A stretch of 64,000 bases of DNA from Paenibacillus xylanivorans (GTDB lineage Bacteria; Bacillota; Bacilli; Paenibacillales; Paenibacillaceae), in contig NZ_LITU01000075.1 of the NCBI RefSeq assembly GCF_001280595.1, forward strand, positions 16,219 through 80,218, given 5' to 3'. Below the pieces are notes generated by a model. That model did no database searches and was not told where the DNA came from. It saw only the letters and a program-made list of their open reading frames with translations. Below, one piece after another: positions 19,817 through 29,789 of the stretch; positions within the stretch are counted from its first letter, which is position 1; each line of letters begins with the position of its first letter. The position numbers and the translations under genes are program-made.

Positions 19817-20467
19817 CTACACGTCCTCCTGATTATGGGAAATCCAGTCCCCAATTTGTTCTTCTGTCCACCACTCAAACTGACCTGTACGGATATCTTC
19901 CAGCACATTCATCTCGGTTAAACGACGAAGTAATTTCCCCCTGACACCTGGAGAAGATATACGTGCCTTTACTTCCATCCTCATCTGATACAAAAATTCA
20001 ATATATGTCTCGTACTCATCTCCGAATTGCTGTTCCAATGTGGCACGAATTTCTGCTGCGGCCACAGGTCCTGCTCCAGCGGTCGATATGGCAATGCTCA
20101 ATCTGCCCCGCCTGACTACACTCGGTGTTATAAAGTTACTCTGCTCAGAAGATATGGCGTCATTAACCAGTATACCCGCATCTTCCGCTTCTTGGACAAC
20201 AGCTGTGTTCACTTCACTATGATCCGTTGCTGCATATACGAGAAAGGCCCCCCGCAAATCTCCATTGCGGTAGGACCGGGCTAGCCATTGAATTCGGGAA
20301 TCATGATGCAATTGTTGTAACGTTGGCGTAACTTCCGGACTAATCACCTTGATTTGCGCTTCGGCATGAAGCAAACCTTTTATTTTACGTTCAGCAACAC
20401 GTCCGCCTCCAACCACGTAACAGGATTTCCCTGATATATCCACAAATATGGGTGTGTAGCGTTCCAT
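19817..20467 (-). CDS. SirC-like precorrin-2 dehydrogenase
   Basis: 216-residue protein of the Met8/SirC (CysG N-terminal) family, NAD-dependent oxidation of precorrin-2 to sirohydrochlorin on the siroheme branch. The Rossmann motif [18 protein letters not shown] lies at about residues 14-31, followed by [13 protein letters not shown] and [22 protein letters not shown]-type segments. The ATG at 20467 is placed just after the hemX stop with GAAGGGG and GGGAGAG upstream; the long in-frame extension into hemX is only the other frame of that gene. It pairs functionally with the methyltransferase half of cobA-hemD. Whether it also inserts iron is unknown. Confidence 0.87.
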   Translation of the reverse strand: MERYTPIFVDISGKSCYVVGGGRVAERKIKGLLHAEAQIKVISPEVTPTLQQLHHDSRIQWLARSYRNGDLRGAFLVYAATDHSEVNTAVVQEAEDAGILVNDAISSEQSNFITPSVVRRGRLSIAISTAGAGPVAAAEIRATLEQQFGDEYETYIEFLYQMRMEVKARISSPGVRGKLLRRLTEMNVLEDIRTGQFEWWTEEQIGDWISHNQEDV

Positions 20468-20472
20468 CCCCT

Positions 20473-21309
20473 TCACTCTCCCGTCCAACGATGAAACGCT
20501 GAATACGCATTGGATAAAAAACTGATAATGACAAAGCCATATCCAATCAATGTCCATCTCGCCATAATGACTGTGGAGAACTGTTTCCTTCTCTTGAATA
20601 CGAAGTATCCTACATAGATCGCCATGGCAAGCCCCGTGGCAATAACCTTGAGATCCAAGAGCAGGCTCCAACGCGTTTCAGCCACAATAGACAATACCGC
20701 AAGCATGATAGAAACACCAAGAAGAGGCGTGCCAATCAGTGTAGCACCATCCATATATTTGCTGATCACTTCTAGACTCGGCAGACGACGTACGGTATCA
20801 TTCCACTTTTTATTCTTCAGCTTGCGGTGCAAAAACAGATATAACATGGCAAATACAGCGCCCACTGTAAGAGCTGCGAAACCAAGATTCGCCAAGGTTA
20901 TATGCAATATAAGCAATCCATGCACAGTCTGCCAGTTATGCAAAGATATCTCGCCTGCTGTAAACCACAAACGGTTCAACACTGTGACCGAGAAACCAAC
21001 CACGTTCAGCAACAAAATGACAAATTCGGAACGCTGGATACGAGTCATTACCAGAGACATCAGCACGATGCTAAATGAAAATATAAACAAGAAATCAAAC
21101 GTGGTATAGATTGGAAAATGCCCTTCGGTTAACATACGTAAAATGACATGGAACACCTGAAGCGCCCATACAACAACAAGAAACCCTGTGCCTGTCCGCT
21201 TCGCCCCCGCATTGCGTCGAATGCAGTCCGAGAAATAGAACAGTAGGCTCAGGGCATACATATAGATCAGAGCTTCATAGATTTGTTCAGCTAGGGTCAA
21301 GCTGCCCAC
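20473..21309 (-). CDS. hemX: HemX/CcsA-type cytochrome c assembly membrane protein
   Basis: 278-residue polytopic protein with about eight predicted membrane helices and the CcsA/ResC family heme-handling region (TVHGLLILHITLANLGFAAL). In B. subtilis HemX sits at this place and lowers the level of HemA. The start drawn is GTG at 21309; a TTG three codons inside (after AAGGCGGGTGG) is an equally good start. It lies five bases after hemA and just before the sirC-like gene. Confidence 0.87.
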   Translation of the reverse strand: MGSLTLAEQIYEALIYMYALSLLFYFSDCIRRNAGAKRTGTGFLVVVWALQVFHVILRMLTEGHFPIYTTFDFLFIFSFSIVLMSLVMTRIQRSEFVILLLNVVGFSVTVLNRLWFTAGEISLHNWQTVHGLLILHITLANLGFAALTVGAVFAMLYLFLHRKLKNKKWNDTVRRLPSLEVISKYMDGATLIGTPLLGVSIMLAVLSIVAETRWSLLLDLKVIATGLAMAIYVGYFVFKRRKQFSTVIMARWTLIGYGFVIISFLSNAYSAFHRWTGE

Positions 21310-21314
21310 CCGCC

Positions 21315-22703
21315 TTATACGCCTGCCGGAGCATAAGCCGGCACGTGGTCTTGCCGGGTATCGTTAAGATGAACGGCATCGGGCTTGCGCAGAGCCGTGG
21401 CATCACTCTGATTTACTTTTTCAGCGGCCACCTCTACTGCATCCTCCAGAGCAAAGATCTGAGTAAACATGCGCAGCGCTTCATCACCATGCTTGGTACC
21501 AGCCATTTCCTTGATCCGGTTAATCGGATCTGTCGTCATTTGATTCACGATGCTTTTCGTCAGGCGACGGATAACTTTACGTTGATGTTCATCCAGTTCA
21601 GGCAATTTATTGAACAGACTATCCATCGTTTCTTCATGAATGGAAGCGCCTTTCTCTTGCAATGCCCGAATTACAGGACGAACGCCCAATGTTTTGAGCC
21701 ATTGATAATAATCTTCCATCTCAAGCTCAATCATTTTCTCAATCTTGGCAGCTTCCACCTTACGCATCTCCAGATTGCTCTCCACAATTCCTTCCAGATC
21801 ATCAATATCATAAAGGAATACGTTGGACAACTCGCCGATTGCGGGATCGATATCCCGAGGAACAGCGATATCAATCAGGAACAGTGGACGCGATTGACGA
21901 CGCTTCATACTCTCCCGAACAACTGTGGCATCCAGTACATATCTTTCGGCACCCGTCGAACTGATTACAATATCAACCTCGTTCAATCGCTCTAGTGCCT
22001 GTTCCATCGTACAAGGGGTCCCCCGAAACTTCGCTGCCAATTCCTCAGCTCGCGCAAGCGTACGATTCGCCACAATGACTTCAGAAGCTCCGTTGGTATA
22101 GAGATGTTTTACTGTAAGTTCACTCATCTTGCCGGCACCCAAAATCAGCACCTTCTTATCCGTAAACATGCCAAAGATACGCTTGCCCAGTTCTACAGCA
22201 GCATAACTTACAGATACCGCACTCTCTCCAATCGAAGTCTCCGAATGCGCGCGTTTACCCAGTGTAACAGCCTGTTTGAACAGCATGTTAAACCAAGTCC
22301 CAGTAGCTTTCTCTTCCTGAGCTTTGAAAAAAGCTTGTTTCACCTGTCCAAGAATCTGAGTCTCACCAATAACCATGGAATCCAGCCCACAAATGACACG
22401 GAACAAATGGCGCATGGCTTGATCATCTTCGTATATATATAAGTGTTGCGTAAATTCTTCCCGCGGAACATTAAACCATTGTTCCATGAACGTCCGAATA
22501 AAGTAACCACACATGTGAAGACGGTCTACCACAACATACAACTCGGTACGGTTACATGTGGCTACGATTACACCTTCCAATACACTCTTGGTCAGCTTGA
22601 GCTGCTGCAGCGCTTCAGACAAGTCCTTTTCTGCAAATGTGAATCGTTCCCTAACCTCTACAGGCGCCGTGCGATAATTCAAACCAACGACAACGATGTG
22701 CAT
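21315..22703 (-). CDS. hemA: Glutamyl-tRNA reductase HemA
   Basis: 462-residue NADPH enzyme for the first committed step of C5-pathway tetrapyrrole synthesis, reducing glutamyl-tRNA to glutamate-1-semialdehyde. The catalytic Cys50 is in VIVATCNRTELY; the VLILGAGKMSELTVKHL NADPH site, the SYAAVELG segment and the C-terminal dimerisation helices are present. The tail after about residue 420 is longer and less conserved. The ATG at 22703 has AGGTGAA upstream. It is the first gene of the hem operon, with a candidate promoter about 80 bases upstream. Confidence 0.98.
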   Translation of the reverse strand: MHIVVVGLNYRTAPVEVRERFTFAEKDLSEALQQLKLTKSVLEGVIVATCNRTELYVVVDRLHMCGYFIRTFMEQWFNVPREEFTQHLYIYEDDQAMRHLFRVICGLDSMVIGETQILGQVKQAFFKAQEEKATGTWFNMLFKQAVTLGKRAHSETSIGESAVSVSYAAVELGKRIFGMFTDKKVLILGAGKMSELTVKHLYTNGASEVIVANRTLARAEELAAKFRGTPCTMEQALERLNEVDIVISSTGAERYVLDATVVRESMKRRQSRPLFLIDIAVPRDIDPAIGELSNVFLYDIDDLEGIVESNLEMRKVEAAKIEKMIELEMEDYYQWLKTLGVRPVIRALQEKGASIHEETMDSLFNKLPELDEHQRKVIRRLTKSIVNQMTTDPINRIKEMAGTKHGDEALRMFTQIFALEDAVEVAAEKVNQSDATALRKPDAVHLNDTRQDHVPAYAPAGV

Positions 22704-22781
22704 TGCAAGTTCACCTGCCTAATAAATTTCCAATCAAAGTGTTTTCTACATATGTTCATCCATTTATGATTGACATGGTTA

Positions 22782-22816
22782 ATTATATCACACATCCATA
22801 CAATGGCCGGGCCATT
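22782..22816 (-). promoter_or_regulatory. Candidate hemA promoter with overlapping palindrome
   Basis: Minus strand has an extended -10 box TGATATAAT (TATAAT at 22787-22782). The -35 area is poor but is covered by a 15-base palindrome AATGGCC-G-GGCCATT (22802-22816), an operator-like position. In the 337-base gap 22704-23040 the only other structure seen is the speD terminator. Confidence 0.45.
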
Positions 22817-22952
22817 TTTATGAAATGTTTATGAAATCCACATGTAAATCATCTTATGCATTGTCATTTATTGTAGTGTCTCACCAATCTTCACCCTTAT
22901 ACGTTAAATACTTGTTTTAATGATAAAGATTCATGAAACCCCCATATAAAAC

Positions 22953-22982
22953 AAATAGCCATGGAAGATTCCATGACTATTT
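22953..22982 (-). terminator. Terminator after speD
   Basis: Hairpin AAATAG-CATGGAA/TTCCATG-CTATTT with one mismatch pair near the middle, followed by GTTTTATA on the minus strand, 58 bases after the speD stop. Confidence 0.65.
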
Positions 22983-23040
22983 GGGTTTAGGATAATCTTG
23001 CGTTCATCCCGATATGTGAACATTATTCATGCTGTCGTAA

Positions 23041-23448
23041 TTAAATCATGTATACCAGGTCATTAGGTTTCATTTCTGGTGTCTCAACTTGCAATTCGCC
23101 CAATCCACGTACCAGTTTTTTTGCGTACGTTTTTTCCGGTTTTAATACGGATACCAGGTAATCAATGGCCAGTTGTGGGTCTACCGTCTCCCCGCAAGTG
23201 TAACAATCAATCGCTGCAAACCCTCTCTCAGGATACGTATGAATCGAGAGATGACTCTCAGACAACAGTACAAGCACTGTCGCTCCTTGAGGTTCAAACT
23301 GCTTGGATTGTACGGACATTACTGTCGCGCCACATGCTTCCGCTGCTTCAACCAATTGAACTTGCAAATACTCGGCACTGTTCAATAGATCAAAGTCTAC
23401 ACCCCAAACATCAACAGCAACGTGTCTTCCGAAAGTTGAATATTCCAT
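23041..23448 (-). CDS. speD: S-adenosylmethionine decarboxylase proenzyme SpeD
   Basis: 135-residue class 1b SpeD, giving decarboxylated SAM for spermidine synthesis. The self-cleavage site is LSESHLSIHTYPERG: cleavage before Ser65 would give the pyruvoyl group; His70 and Cys85 match the processing and catalytic residues of the bacterial small form. The ATG at 23448 follows GAAGGGGG by 9 nt; the upstream 15-codon extension has no ribosome binding site. It is monocistronic, with a terminator on each side. In 23449-23688 I see no convincing promoter. Confidence 0.96.
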   Translation of the reverse strand: MEYSTFGRHVAVDVWGVDFDLLNSAEYLQVQLVEAAEACGATVMSVQSKQFEPQGATVLVLLSESHLSIHTYPERGFAAIDCYTCGETVDPQLAIDYLVSVLKPEKTYAKKLVRGLGELQVETPEMKPNDLVYMI

Positions 23449-23688
23449 CTTTCGGCGCCCCCTTCCTAGGAATAAAATGTTTGAAAATTTCATCCGCTAG
23501 GACCTACGTCATTCACTTCCCGAGGGAAAAATCTCTCGCAACATATAATGTCCTGAGTGAATCCTGGTTCCTATATTCTTTTCAACGAGATTAAAAATAA
23601 CATCTAATCAAAAGGAATGCAACCCCTTTTTAAGAAGATCAAAAAATAAAAAATTCATTGTCGGTTAAACTCCCAAATTCAAAAAAAT

Positions 23689-23734
23689 CCCCTTTCGCTG
23701 CCGTCTGGAATGTGCCAGATCAGAGCATAAGGGG
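23689..23734 (-). terminator. Terminator after the 23773-24363 gene
   Basis: CCCCTTATGC...GCGAAAGGGG hairpin with inner TCTGG/CCAGA stem, followed by TTTTTTT on the minus strand. Confidence 0.8.
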
Positions 23735-23772
23735 ATAGTTACTTAGGTACTTGTATAATTCACATCTTCAGG

Positions 23773-24363
23773 TCAATAGGCTTCAAGCTCAAACAGCCGT
23801 TTCTGGTGACCAGCAAGCTTTTCATCAATCTGCTGGAGTTGTTCAGAAGTAGAAGCATTCATTCTTGTATCCAATAATGAATCAATCTCGGTGTGTACCT
23901 GATTAATCTCACGTTCAACATCCCGAGCCTGAAACACACGCTGCAATTCAAGCAACGTATTTTTGTATTCGTAGATGACACGGATATTCTCCCCGGTCTG
24001 CTCCACTATTTTACGGACAACACCTTGGGCATAAACATACGTCATGGTGAACTCTTCATAAATTCGATGAACAACGCCGTCACCTTTAAAGGTCATAAAG
24101 AGCTTCCGAACTACGTTCGTCAGATGATGGTTTACCAGGCGGCAAGATAACTCACAGATGTAAAACCCTTCCCTACGGTCAAACGGGAAATGAACTTCTT
24201 CTCCACTCACATCTTCTAGCACAATTTCCTGGCAGCCATTCTCCATCACCTTGACACGTTGATGAATCCGGCCATCTTCTGTCATGCGCAAAAACTGATG
24301 CATCTGGGGTTCTGACAATTTCAAAGTGGCTTTAACATACTCTGTGGCTAATCGCTGAGCCAT
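23773..24363 (-). CDS. Conserved-looking protein of unknown function with C-terminal coiled coil
   Basis: 196-residue cytoplasmic protein that I do not recognise. It has no signal peptide or membrane segment. The first part (about 1-130) is mixed alpha/beta with the motif YICELSCRLVNHHLTNVVRKLF; the end (about 145-196) is a charged helix of coiled-coil type (LQRVFQARDVEREINQVHTEIDSLL given here in part: VEREINQVHTEIDSLL). The ATG at 24363 follows TTGAGGAGA by 6 nt; the 38-codon upstream extension is not supported. It lies alone between speD and engB with its own terminator. It looks like a real, well-expressed gene. No function is proposed. Confidence 0.8.
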   Translation of the reverse strand: MAQRLATEYVKATLKLSEPQMHQFLRMTEDGRIHQRVKVMENGCQEIVLEDVSGEEVHFPFDRREGFYICELSCRLVNHHLTNVVRKLFMTFKGDGVVHRIYEEFTMTYVYAQGVVRKIVEQTGENIRVIYEYKNTLLELQRVFQARDVEREINQVHTEIDSLLDTRMNASTSEQLQQIDEKLAGHQKRLFELEAY

Positions 24364-24631
24364 AAAAATCTCCTCAATTCTTTCCCGATTGTTTTGCCTT
24401 CCTGCACATGTGGCAGTGATCTCAAAATTCTTCAGGCCGGCAAAGCCGGTATTTTGGTACTGTGGCAAAAAATGCACCTATGCTCATTATACACTACCGT
24501 ATAACTATTTCGCCCCAGAACAAAACGATGAATTTTCACGAAAATCCATCAAAATATGGATTAATCCTTGATCTCCTCCAAGATACACCCAAGTTGCTCA
24601 CTATCCTGCATACACATGGCGTAATCCCCGG

Positions 24632-25282
24632 TTATCCGTTAATTTCGCGGTCTTCGTGACTCTCAGCCTGCGGCTCTTCTTCTACTGAAGCTTGACCGAT
24701 TCCCGCATAGCGGGTGATGATCTCCCATAATTCTTCTTTACCTAAACCTTCTTCTGATGAAAACGGTACAAACAGATCCCCAGGACGGAGATCTAACGCT
24801 TCTTTGATGACTTTGATATGTTTGGCTCTACGCGTTTTTGGAATCTTGTCCATCTTCGTCGCTACCACAACGAGAGGCAAGCCATGATGGCGAAGCCAGT
24901 CATTCATCATCATGTCATCCTTGGACGGTTCATGTCTCATATCCACCATTTGCATGACCAGTTTCAATTCTTTCCGTTCCAGCAAATACTTCTCCATCAT
25001 TTTGCCCCAGGCAAATCGTTGCTCTTTCGAAACTTTCGCGTAACCATAGCCCGGAAAATCGACGAAGTAGAGATCCTGGTTGATCTTGTAATAGTTCAGT
25101 TGCTGTGTCTTACCAGGGGTAGAACTCGTCCGCGCCAAATTTTTTCGATTAATCAAACGGTTGATCAAAGATGATTTCCCTACATTGGATCGTCCCGCCA
25201 AAGCAATCTCGGGCAGGCCATCCTCGGGGTATTGTTCAGGCCGAACGGCACTGATGATAAATTCGGATTGATTTACTTTCAT
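24632..25282 (-). CDS. engB: Ribosome biogenesis GTPase EngB/YsxC
   Basis: 216-residue TRAFAC GTPase needed for assembly of the 50S ribosomal subunit. All G motifs are intact: G1 [11 protein letters not shown]2 [11 protein letters not shown]3 DFPGYGYA, G4 VVATKMDK, G5 [10 protein letters not shown] short acidic tail ([16 protein letters not shown]) extends beyond the core. It lies after lonA as in B. subtilis (ysxC next to lonA), separated by the lonA terminator, and may depend on read-through or its own promoter. Confidence 0.97.
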   Translation of the reverse strand: MKVNQSEFIISAVRPEQYPEDGLPEIALAGRSNVGKSSLINRLINRKNLARTSSTPGKTQQLNYYKINQDLYFVDFPGYGYAKVSKEQRFAWGKMMEKYLLERKELKLVMQMVDMRHEPSKDDMMMNDWLRHHGLPLVVVATKMDKIPKTRRAKHIKVIKEALDLRPGDLFVPFSSEEGLGKEELWEIITRYAGIGQASVEEEPQAESHEDREING

Positions 25283-25368
25283 AATGTATCTGTCCTCTCT
25301 TGAACTCCTGTGCTCTTACTTATAGCTGCTGTTGGTATTATGCCATGGATTGTTCTATCATACCAAAA

Positions 25369-25409
25369 AAACCGTTCCAACGGACGCCAAAGCTTCCGCA
25401 GAACGGTTT
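25369..25409 (-). terminator. Terminator after lonA
   Basis: AAACCGTTC...GAACGGTTT hairpin followed by TTTT on the minus strand, just after the lonA stop. Confidence 0.85.
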
Positions 25410-25430
25410 ACTCTTCATACGATCCCTCGT

Positions 25431-27779
25431 TTAAACGGGGTACAGGGGTATTCCTGCCTGTTCCACAAGCGCATGTTGCAGCACCTGATCCATATGGGCT
25501 ACGGGAACAAATTCCACATCTTCCTTAATGCTATCCGGAATATCCCGCAGGTCCCGTTCGTTATCCTTGGGCAATAATATTTTTTTGTAACCGGCGCGGT
25601 GGGCAGCCAGTGATTTTTCCTTAAGTCCGCCGATCGGCAACACACGGCCACGCAGTGTTATTTCACCAGTCATGGCAATGTCTTTGGAGACATGCTTATT
25701 CGTCAAAGCAGAGATCAACGCAGTCGCCATTGTAATCCCGGCAGATGGTCCATCCTTCGGAATGGCTCCTTCCGGAACGTGGATATGGATATCGTTTTTC
25801 TCATGGAAGTCAGACGCAATCCCCAATTGTGCAGCTTTCGACCTGGTGTAGCTGAATGCCGCCTGAGCGGATTCTTTCATGACATCGCCCAATTTACCTG
25901 TCAGCGTCAACTTGCCTGTTCCAGGTACGACCGTAACTTCAATGACAAGGGTATCTCCACCCACTTCAGTCCAAGCGAGACCTGTCACAGTACCGATCTG
26001 ATCTTCCAGTTCGGCCATGCCATAGCGGAACTTGCCAGGGCCGAGGTAGTCTTTGACCTCATCCGATGTGATATTAATTTGACCTTCTACACCGGATACG
26101 ATGTTTTTAGCCGCTTTACGGCACAAAGACGCCATCTGCTGTTCCAGATTCCGCACACCGGATTCTCGTGTATATTCACGAATGACACGCAGCAAACTGT
26201 CATCCCCAATATTCAACTGATCTTCTTTGAGGCCATGGTCCTCCTTCTGCTTCGGCAGCAAATAGTTTTTGGCGATTTGCAGCTTCTCCAGCTCGGTATA
26301 CCCTGGAATATTGAGCATCTCCATCCGGTCCAGAAGTGGACGTGGAATGTTGTGCACTGTGTTGGCTGTTGTAATAAACATAACGTTAGATAAGTCAAAC
26401 GGCAACTCTACAAAGTGGTCACTGAACGTGTTGTTCTGTTCGGGATCAAGTACCTCGAGCAACGCTGCGGAAGGGTCTCCGCGGAAGTCCGAAGCCATTT
26501 TATCGATCTCGTCCAGCAGGAAAACCGGATTGAGTGAACCCGCCGTCTTCATGCCCTGAATGATACGGCCTGGCATTGCACCAACATAGGTACGACGATG
26601 TCCGCGAATTTCCGCTTCATCTCGCACGCCACCCAGCGATATTCTGACAAATTCTCGTCCAAGTGCTCTGGCAATGGAGCGGGCAAGCGACGTTTTGCCG
26701 ACCCCTGGAGGTCCAACAAGACAAAGGATCGGTCCTTTAAGCTTTTTCACCAGCTTCTGAACAGCCAGGTACTCTAGCACACGCTCCTTGGGTTTCTCCA
26801 AACCGTAATGATCTGCATTTAGCACATCTTCAGCCTTTTGAATATCCAGATCGTCAGCTGTCATCTGTGTCCAAGGCAGCCCCAGCAACCAATCAACATA
26901 GTTGCGGATAACCCCGCCTTCAGCAGAACTAGATGGCATTTTCTCCAGTCGATCAATTTCTTTCTCAACCTTTTCCTTCACCTTGTCCGGCAAGCCAAGA
27001 GCCTCCATCTGCTCTCGGAGTTCCTCAACCTCGCCGGCACGGCCCTCTTTCTCACCCAGTTCTTTCTGAATCGCCTTCATCTGCTCACGCAGGTAGTATT
27101 CTTTCTGGGTTTTCTCCATCTGTTTCTTCACACGCTGGCTGATTTTGCGTTCAAGCTCCAGTACTTCCCGCTCATTGTTCAGGATGTCCAGCAACTTCTC
27201 CAGCCGTTCACGAACGTCGATGGTCTCCAAAATCTCCTGTTTGTCCTTGATTTTCAGGGACAGGTGACTTGTAATAACATCGGCCAATCGACCTGGTTCT
27301 TCGATATCAGACACGGCTGCAAGTGTCTCCGGTGTAACCTTTTTGGACAGATTAATATAATTTTCGAACTGGTTCAGAACTGTACGCATCAGCGCATCCG
27401 TTTCCGGATGACTGTTCTCCTCTTCAGGAAGCTCTTGTGCCAGCACTTCGTAATATTCCTCGTTATCCGTATATTCAATGATTTCAGCCCGTTCCAAGCC
27501 TTCCACAAGTACACGAATCGTCCCGTTTGGAAGCTTCAGCATCTGTCTGACCTTGGCAACCGTTCCGATTCTGAAAATATCCTCTTGTGTTGGTTCTTCA
27601 ATATTTACCTCGGCTTGGGAACATAGGAGAATCAAATGTTCTTCTACCATCGCTTTTTCTAAAGCCTTGACCGATTTCTCCCGGCCCACATCGAGATGCA
27701 GTACCATACTCGGGTAGACGAGAAGTCCTCTTAAAGGCAGTAAAGGAAAACGACGACCTTTCGCTTTGCTCGGTCCCAT
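25431..27779 (-). CDS. lon: ATP-dependent protease LonA
   Basis: 782-residue Lon protease: N-terminal substrate domain ([16 protein letters not shown]), coiled coil around 190-280, AAA+ domain with Walker [12 protein letters not shown] and Walker [10 protein letters not shown], and C-terminal Ser-Lys protease domain with catalytic Ser in [12 protein letters not shown] and Lys in [14 protein letters not shown]. It degrades damaged and regulatory proteins. The ATG at 27779 was chosen because a perfect GGAGGT lies 9 nt upstream; an ATG 14 codons earlier has no ribosome binding site. It lies between lonB and engB as in B. subtilis. Confidence 0.98.
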   Translation of the reverse strand: MGPSKAKGRRFPLLPLRGLLVYPSMVLHLDVGREKSVKALEKAMVEEHLILLCSQAEVNIEEPTQEDIFRIGTVAKVRQMLKLPNGTIRVLVEGLERAEIIEYTDNEEYYEVLAQELPEEENSHPETDALMRTVLNQFENYINLSKKVTPETLAAVSDIEEPGRLADVITSHLSLKIKDKQEILETIDVRERLEKLLDILNNEREVLELERKISQRVKKQMEKTQKEYYLREQMKAIQKELGEKEGRAGEVEELREQMEALGLPDKVKEKVEKEIDRLEKMPSSSAEGGVIRNYVDWLLGLPWTQMTADDLDIQKAEDVLNADHYGLEKPKERVLEYLAVQKLVKKLKGPILCLVGPPGVGKTSLARSIARALGREFVRISLGGVRDEAEIRGHRRTYVGAMPGRIIQGMKTAGSLNPVFLLDEIDKMASDFRGDPSAALLEVLDPEQNNTFSDHFVELPFDLSNVMFITTANTVHNIPRPLLDRMEMLNIPGYTELEKLQIAKNYLLPKQKEDHGLKEDQLNIGDDSLLRVIREYTRESGVRNLEQQMASLCRKAAKNIVSGVEGQINITSDEVKDYLGPGKFRYGMAELEDQIGTVTGLAWTEVGGDTLVIEVTVVPGTGKLTLTGKLGDVMKESAQAAFSYTRSKAAQLGIASDFHEKNDIHIHVPEGAIPKDGPSAGITMATALISALTNKHVSKDIAMTGEITLRGRVLPIGGLKEKSLAAHRAGYKKILLPKDNERDLRDIPDSIKEDVEFVPVAHMDQVLQHALVEQAGIPLYPV

Positions 27780-27865
27780 CGCTTTCGCACCTCCAATGGC
27801 TCTCAGGTTGTAGTCATTCATTATTCTATCAAATGTTCACATAAAAAACCAATGAAGGGAAGCGC

Positions 27866-29620
27866 TTAGCAGCTTCCCGAATCTGTAACCTGTCCTGGAC
27901 GGGGCAAGTCAGCACGTAAATAAGAAGCGGATGCAGGTGGAAAAATCTCCGGTGCAGGTGTCGCTGACTCCTCCGCAAGGTTCACTTGTTTCGTTTGCTC
28001 CTCATTAGGTACCCAGTCAAATACTTCTCGGAACACGTCTTCAACGGTATCGACCGGAATAACACGTAAGCCATCCAGATTTTCAAAGATGGACTGCCAA
28101 TTCTCTGCGGGAATAATGACCGTCTTTGCACCCGCCTGGAATGCAGCTTCCACTTTGGCCAGTACACCACCGATCGGTTTTACCCGGCCATGGATACTGA
28201 TCTCTCCAGTCATCGCTGTCTCATGATCAATCGGACGCCCCTGGATGGCTGATGTAATGGCTGTAGCCATGGCAATTCCGGCAGACGGACCATCAATTGG
28301 CGTTCCACCTGGGAAGTTGACGTGTAAATCATAGTCGTTAGGACGAATGCCCATGGCCTTTAATACAGTTAACACATTTTCAACCGAGCCTTTAGCCATG
28401 CTTTTTCGCCGGAGTGTGCGCGAACCGCCTCCAATCTCTTCTTCATCCACAACTCCCGTGATGTTAATCCGTCCCTGATCTCGAAGAGCCGGAACAGCGG
28501 ATACTTCGATCTCCAGAATGGTGCCCATATTAGGTCCATATACGGCCAAGCCGTTCACAAAACCGATCTGTGGCTGCAAAGGCACCTTGCGATCTGGCCG
28601 GGGCTGAATCTGGCTGCTGCCAGCGACCCATTCCACATCCGACGCCTGCAGCGTTTCACGTTTTTCGGTCAAGGCCAGCCCAGCAGCGAGCTGAATGATA
28701 TTTACCGCTTCACGTCCATTGGTTGCATATCGCTTGACCACATCAACGGCTTCTGGACATGGACTGAACCCGATTTTCTGTACGGCATCTTCCGCAATAC
28801 GCCCGATCTCTTCGGGCAGCAATGGACGGAAATAGACCTCCATGCACCGCGAGCGCAAAGCTGGAGGCAGTTCATGGGGCGAACGAGTCGTCGCTCCGAC
28901 AAGGCGAAAATCGGCTGGCAGACCATTTTGAAAAATATCGTGGATATAAGCAGGAGTATGCGTGTCTTCCGAGTTATAGTACGCACTTTCCAAAAAGACC
29001 TTGCGGTCCTCCAGTACTTTCAGCAGTTTATTCATCTGAATGGAATGCAGTTCACCGATCTCATCAATAAAAAGCATTCCCCCATGTGCCTTCGTAATCG
29101 CACCGGGTTTCGGCTGAGGAATGCCTGCTACGCCCATCGCTCCAGCTCCCTGATAGATCGGATCATGCACTGAACCAATCAAAGGGTCAGCAATACCCCG
29201 TTCATCAAAACGCGCAGTCGTGGCGTCGAGTTCCGTGAATTTGGCATCTGCCTTAAAGGGAGATGACGGATTCTTTTTGGCTTCTTCCAAAACCACCCTT
29301 GCAGCGGCTGTTTTCCCCACTCCTGGTGGTCCATATATAATGACGTGCTGTGGATTAGCACTGCATAGTGCGGCTTTAAGGGCGCGAAGTCCGTCTTTTT
29401 GCCCTACAATATCATTTATGGTTGCCGGACGTGTCTTCTCTGACAGGGGCTTGGTGAGTGAAATGGAGCGCAACTTCCGCAGCTTCTCCAGTTCCTTGCG
29501 AGATTCACGCTCAACCGCACCGCGATTCGTTTTCTGACCACGAAGCAAATTCCAGAAATACAAACCGATCACCACACCAAAAAATAACTGAATCATCATT
29601 ATGACCATACCAAATTCCAT
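27866..29620 (-). CDS. lonB: LonB-type ATP-dependent protease
   Basis: 584-residue membrane-anchored Lon of the sporulation type. An N-terminal membrane helix (about 4-24), AAA+ module with [14 protein letters not shown] and FIDEIGELH, and a protease domain with PIDGPSAGIAMA (Ser) and GGVLAKVEAAFQAG (Lys) are visible. It lacks the large N-terminal domain of LonA. In B. subtilis LonB acts in the forespore. The ATG at 29620 has GGAGG 10 nt upstream. A Pro/Ala-rich C-terminal extension of about 40 residues follows the protease core. Confidence 0.96.
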   Translation of the reverse strand: MEFGMVIMMIQLFFGVVIGLYFWNLLRGQKTNRGAVERESRKELEKLRKLRSISLTKPLSEKTRPATINDIVGQKDGLRALKAALCSANPQHVIIYGPPGVGKTAAARVVLEEAKKNPSSPFKADAKFTELDATTARFDERGIADPLIGSVHDPIYQGAGAMGVAGIPQPKPGAITKAHGGMLFIDEIGELHSIQMNKLLKVLEDRKVFLESAYYNSEDTHTPAYIHDIFQNGLPADFRLVGATTRSPHELPPALRSRCMEVYFRPLLPEEIGRIAEDAVQKIGFSPCPEAVDVVKRYATNGREAVNIIQLAAGLALTEKRETLQASDVEWVAGSSQIQPRPDRKVPLQPQIGFVNGLAVYGPNMGTILEIEVSAVPALRDQGRINITGVVDEEEIGGGSRTLRRKSMAKGSVENVLTVLKAMGIRPNDYDLHVNFPGGTPIDGPSAGIAMATAITSAIQGRPIDHETAMTGEISIHGRVKPIGGVLAKVEAAFQAGAKTVIIPAENWQSIFENLDGLRVIPVDTVEDVFREVFDWVPNEEQTKQVNLAEESATPAPEIFPPASASYLRADLPRPGQVTDSGSC

Positions 29621-29740
29621 GTCTCAACATCCTCCTGTTCTATCCCTATTCTCATATGAGATCATGCTAATACTTGGTAGTATAGCCTTTTCACCGAGAC
29701 GTAAACGGGTGATCAGGAAATTGTATGTTTGAGAATAAAA

Positions 29741-29768
29741 AACAGCCCGTCATTGCTGACGGACTGTT
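29741..29768 (-). terminator. Terminator after ispG
   Basis: AACAGTCCGTC/GACGGGCTGTT hairpin with one G-U pair, followed by TTTTT on the minus strand. It separates ispG from lonB. Confidence 0.9.
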
Positions 29769-29789
29769 ACAGAAGTGATTATTAATCAA

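Noticed and set aside
20468-20671. 68-codon extension of the sirC-like gene into hemX
   Set aside because: The Cys/His/Trp-rich stretch is another frame of hemX; a coupled start exists at 20467.
26838-27626. Open frame of 262 codons on the plus strand, antisense to lonA
   Set aside because: Leucine/phenylalanine-rich complement of the Lon coiled coil; not a gene.
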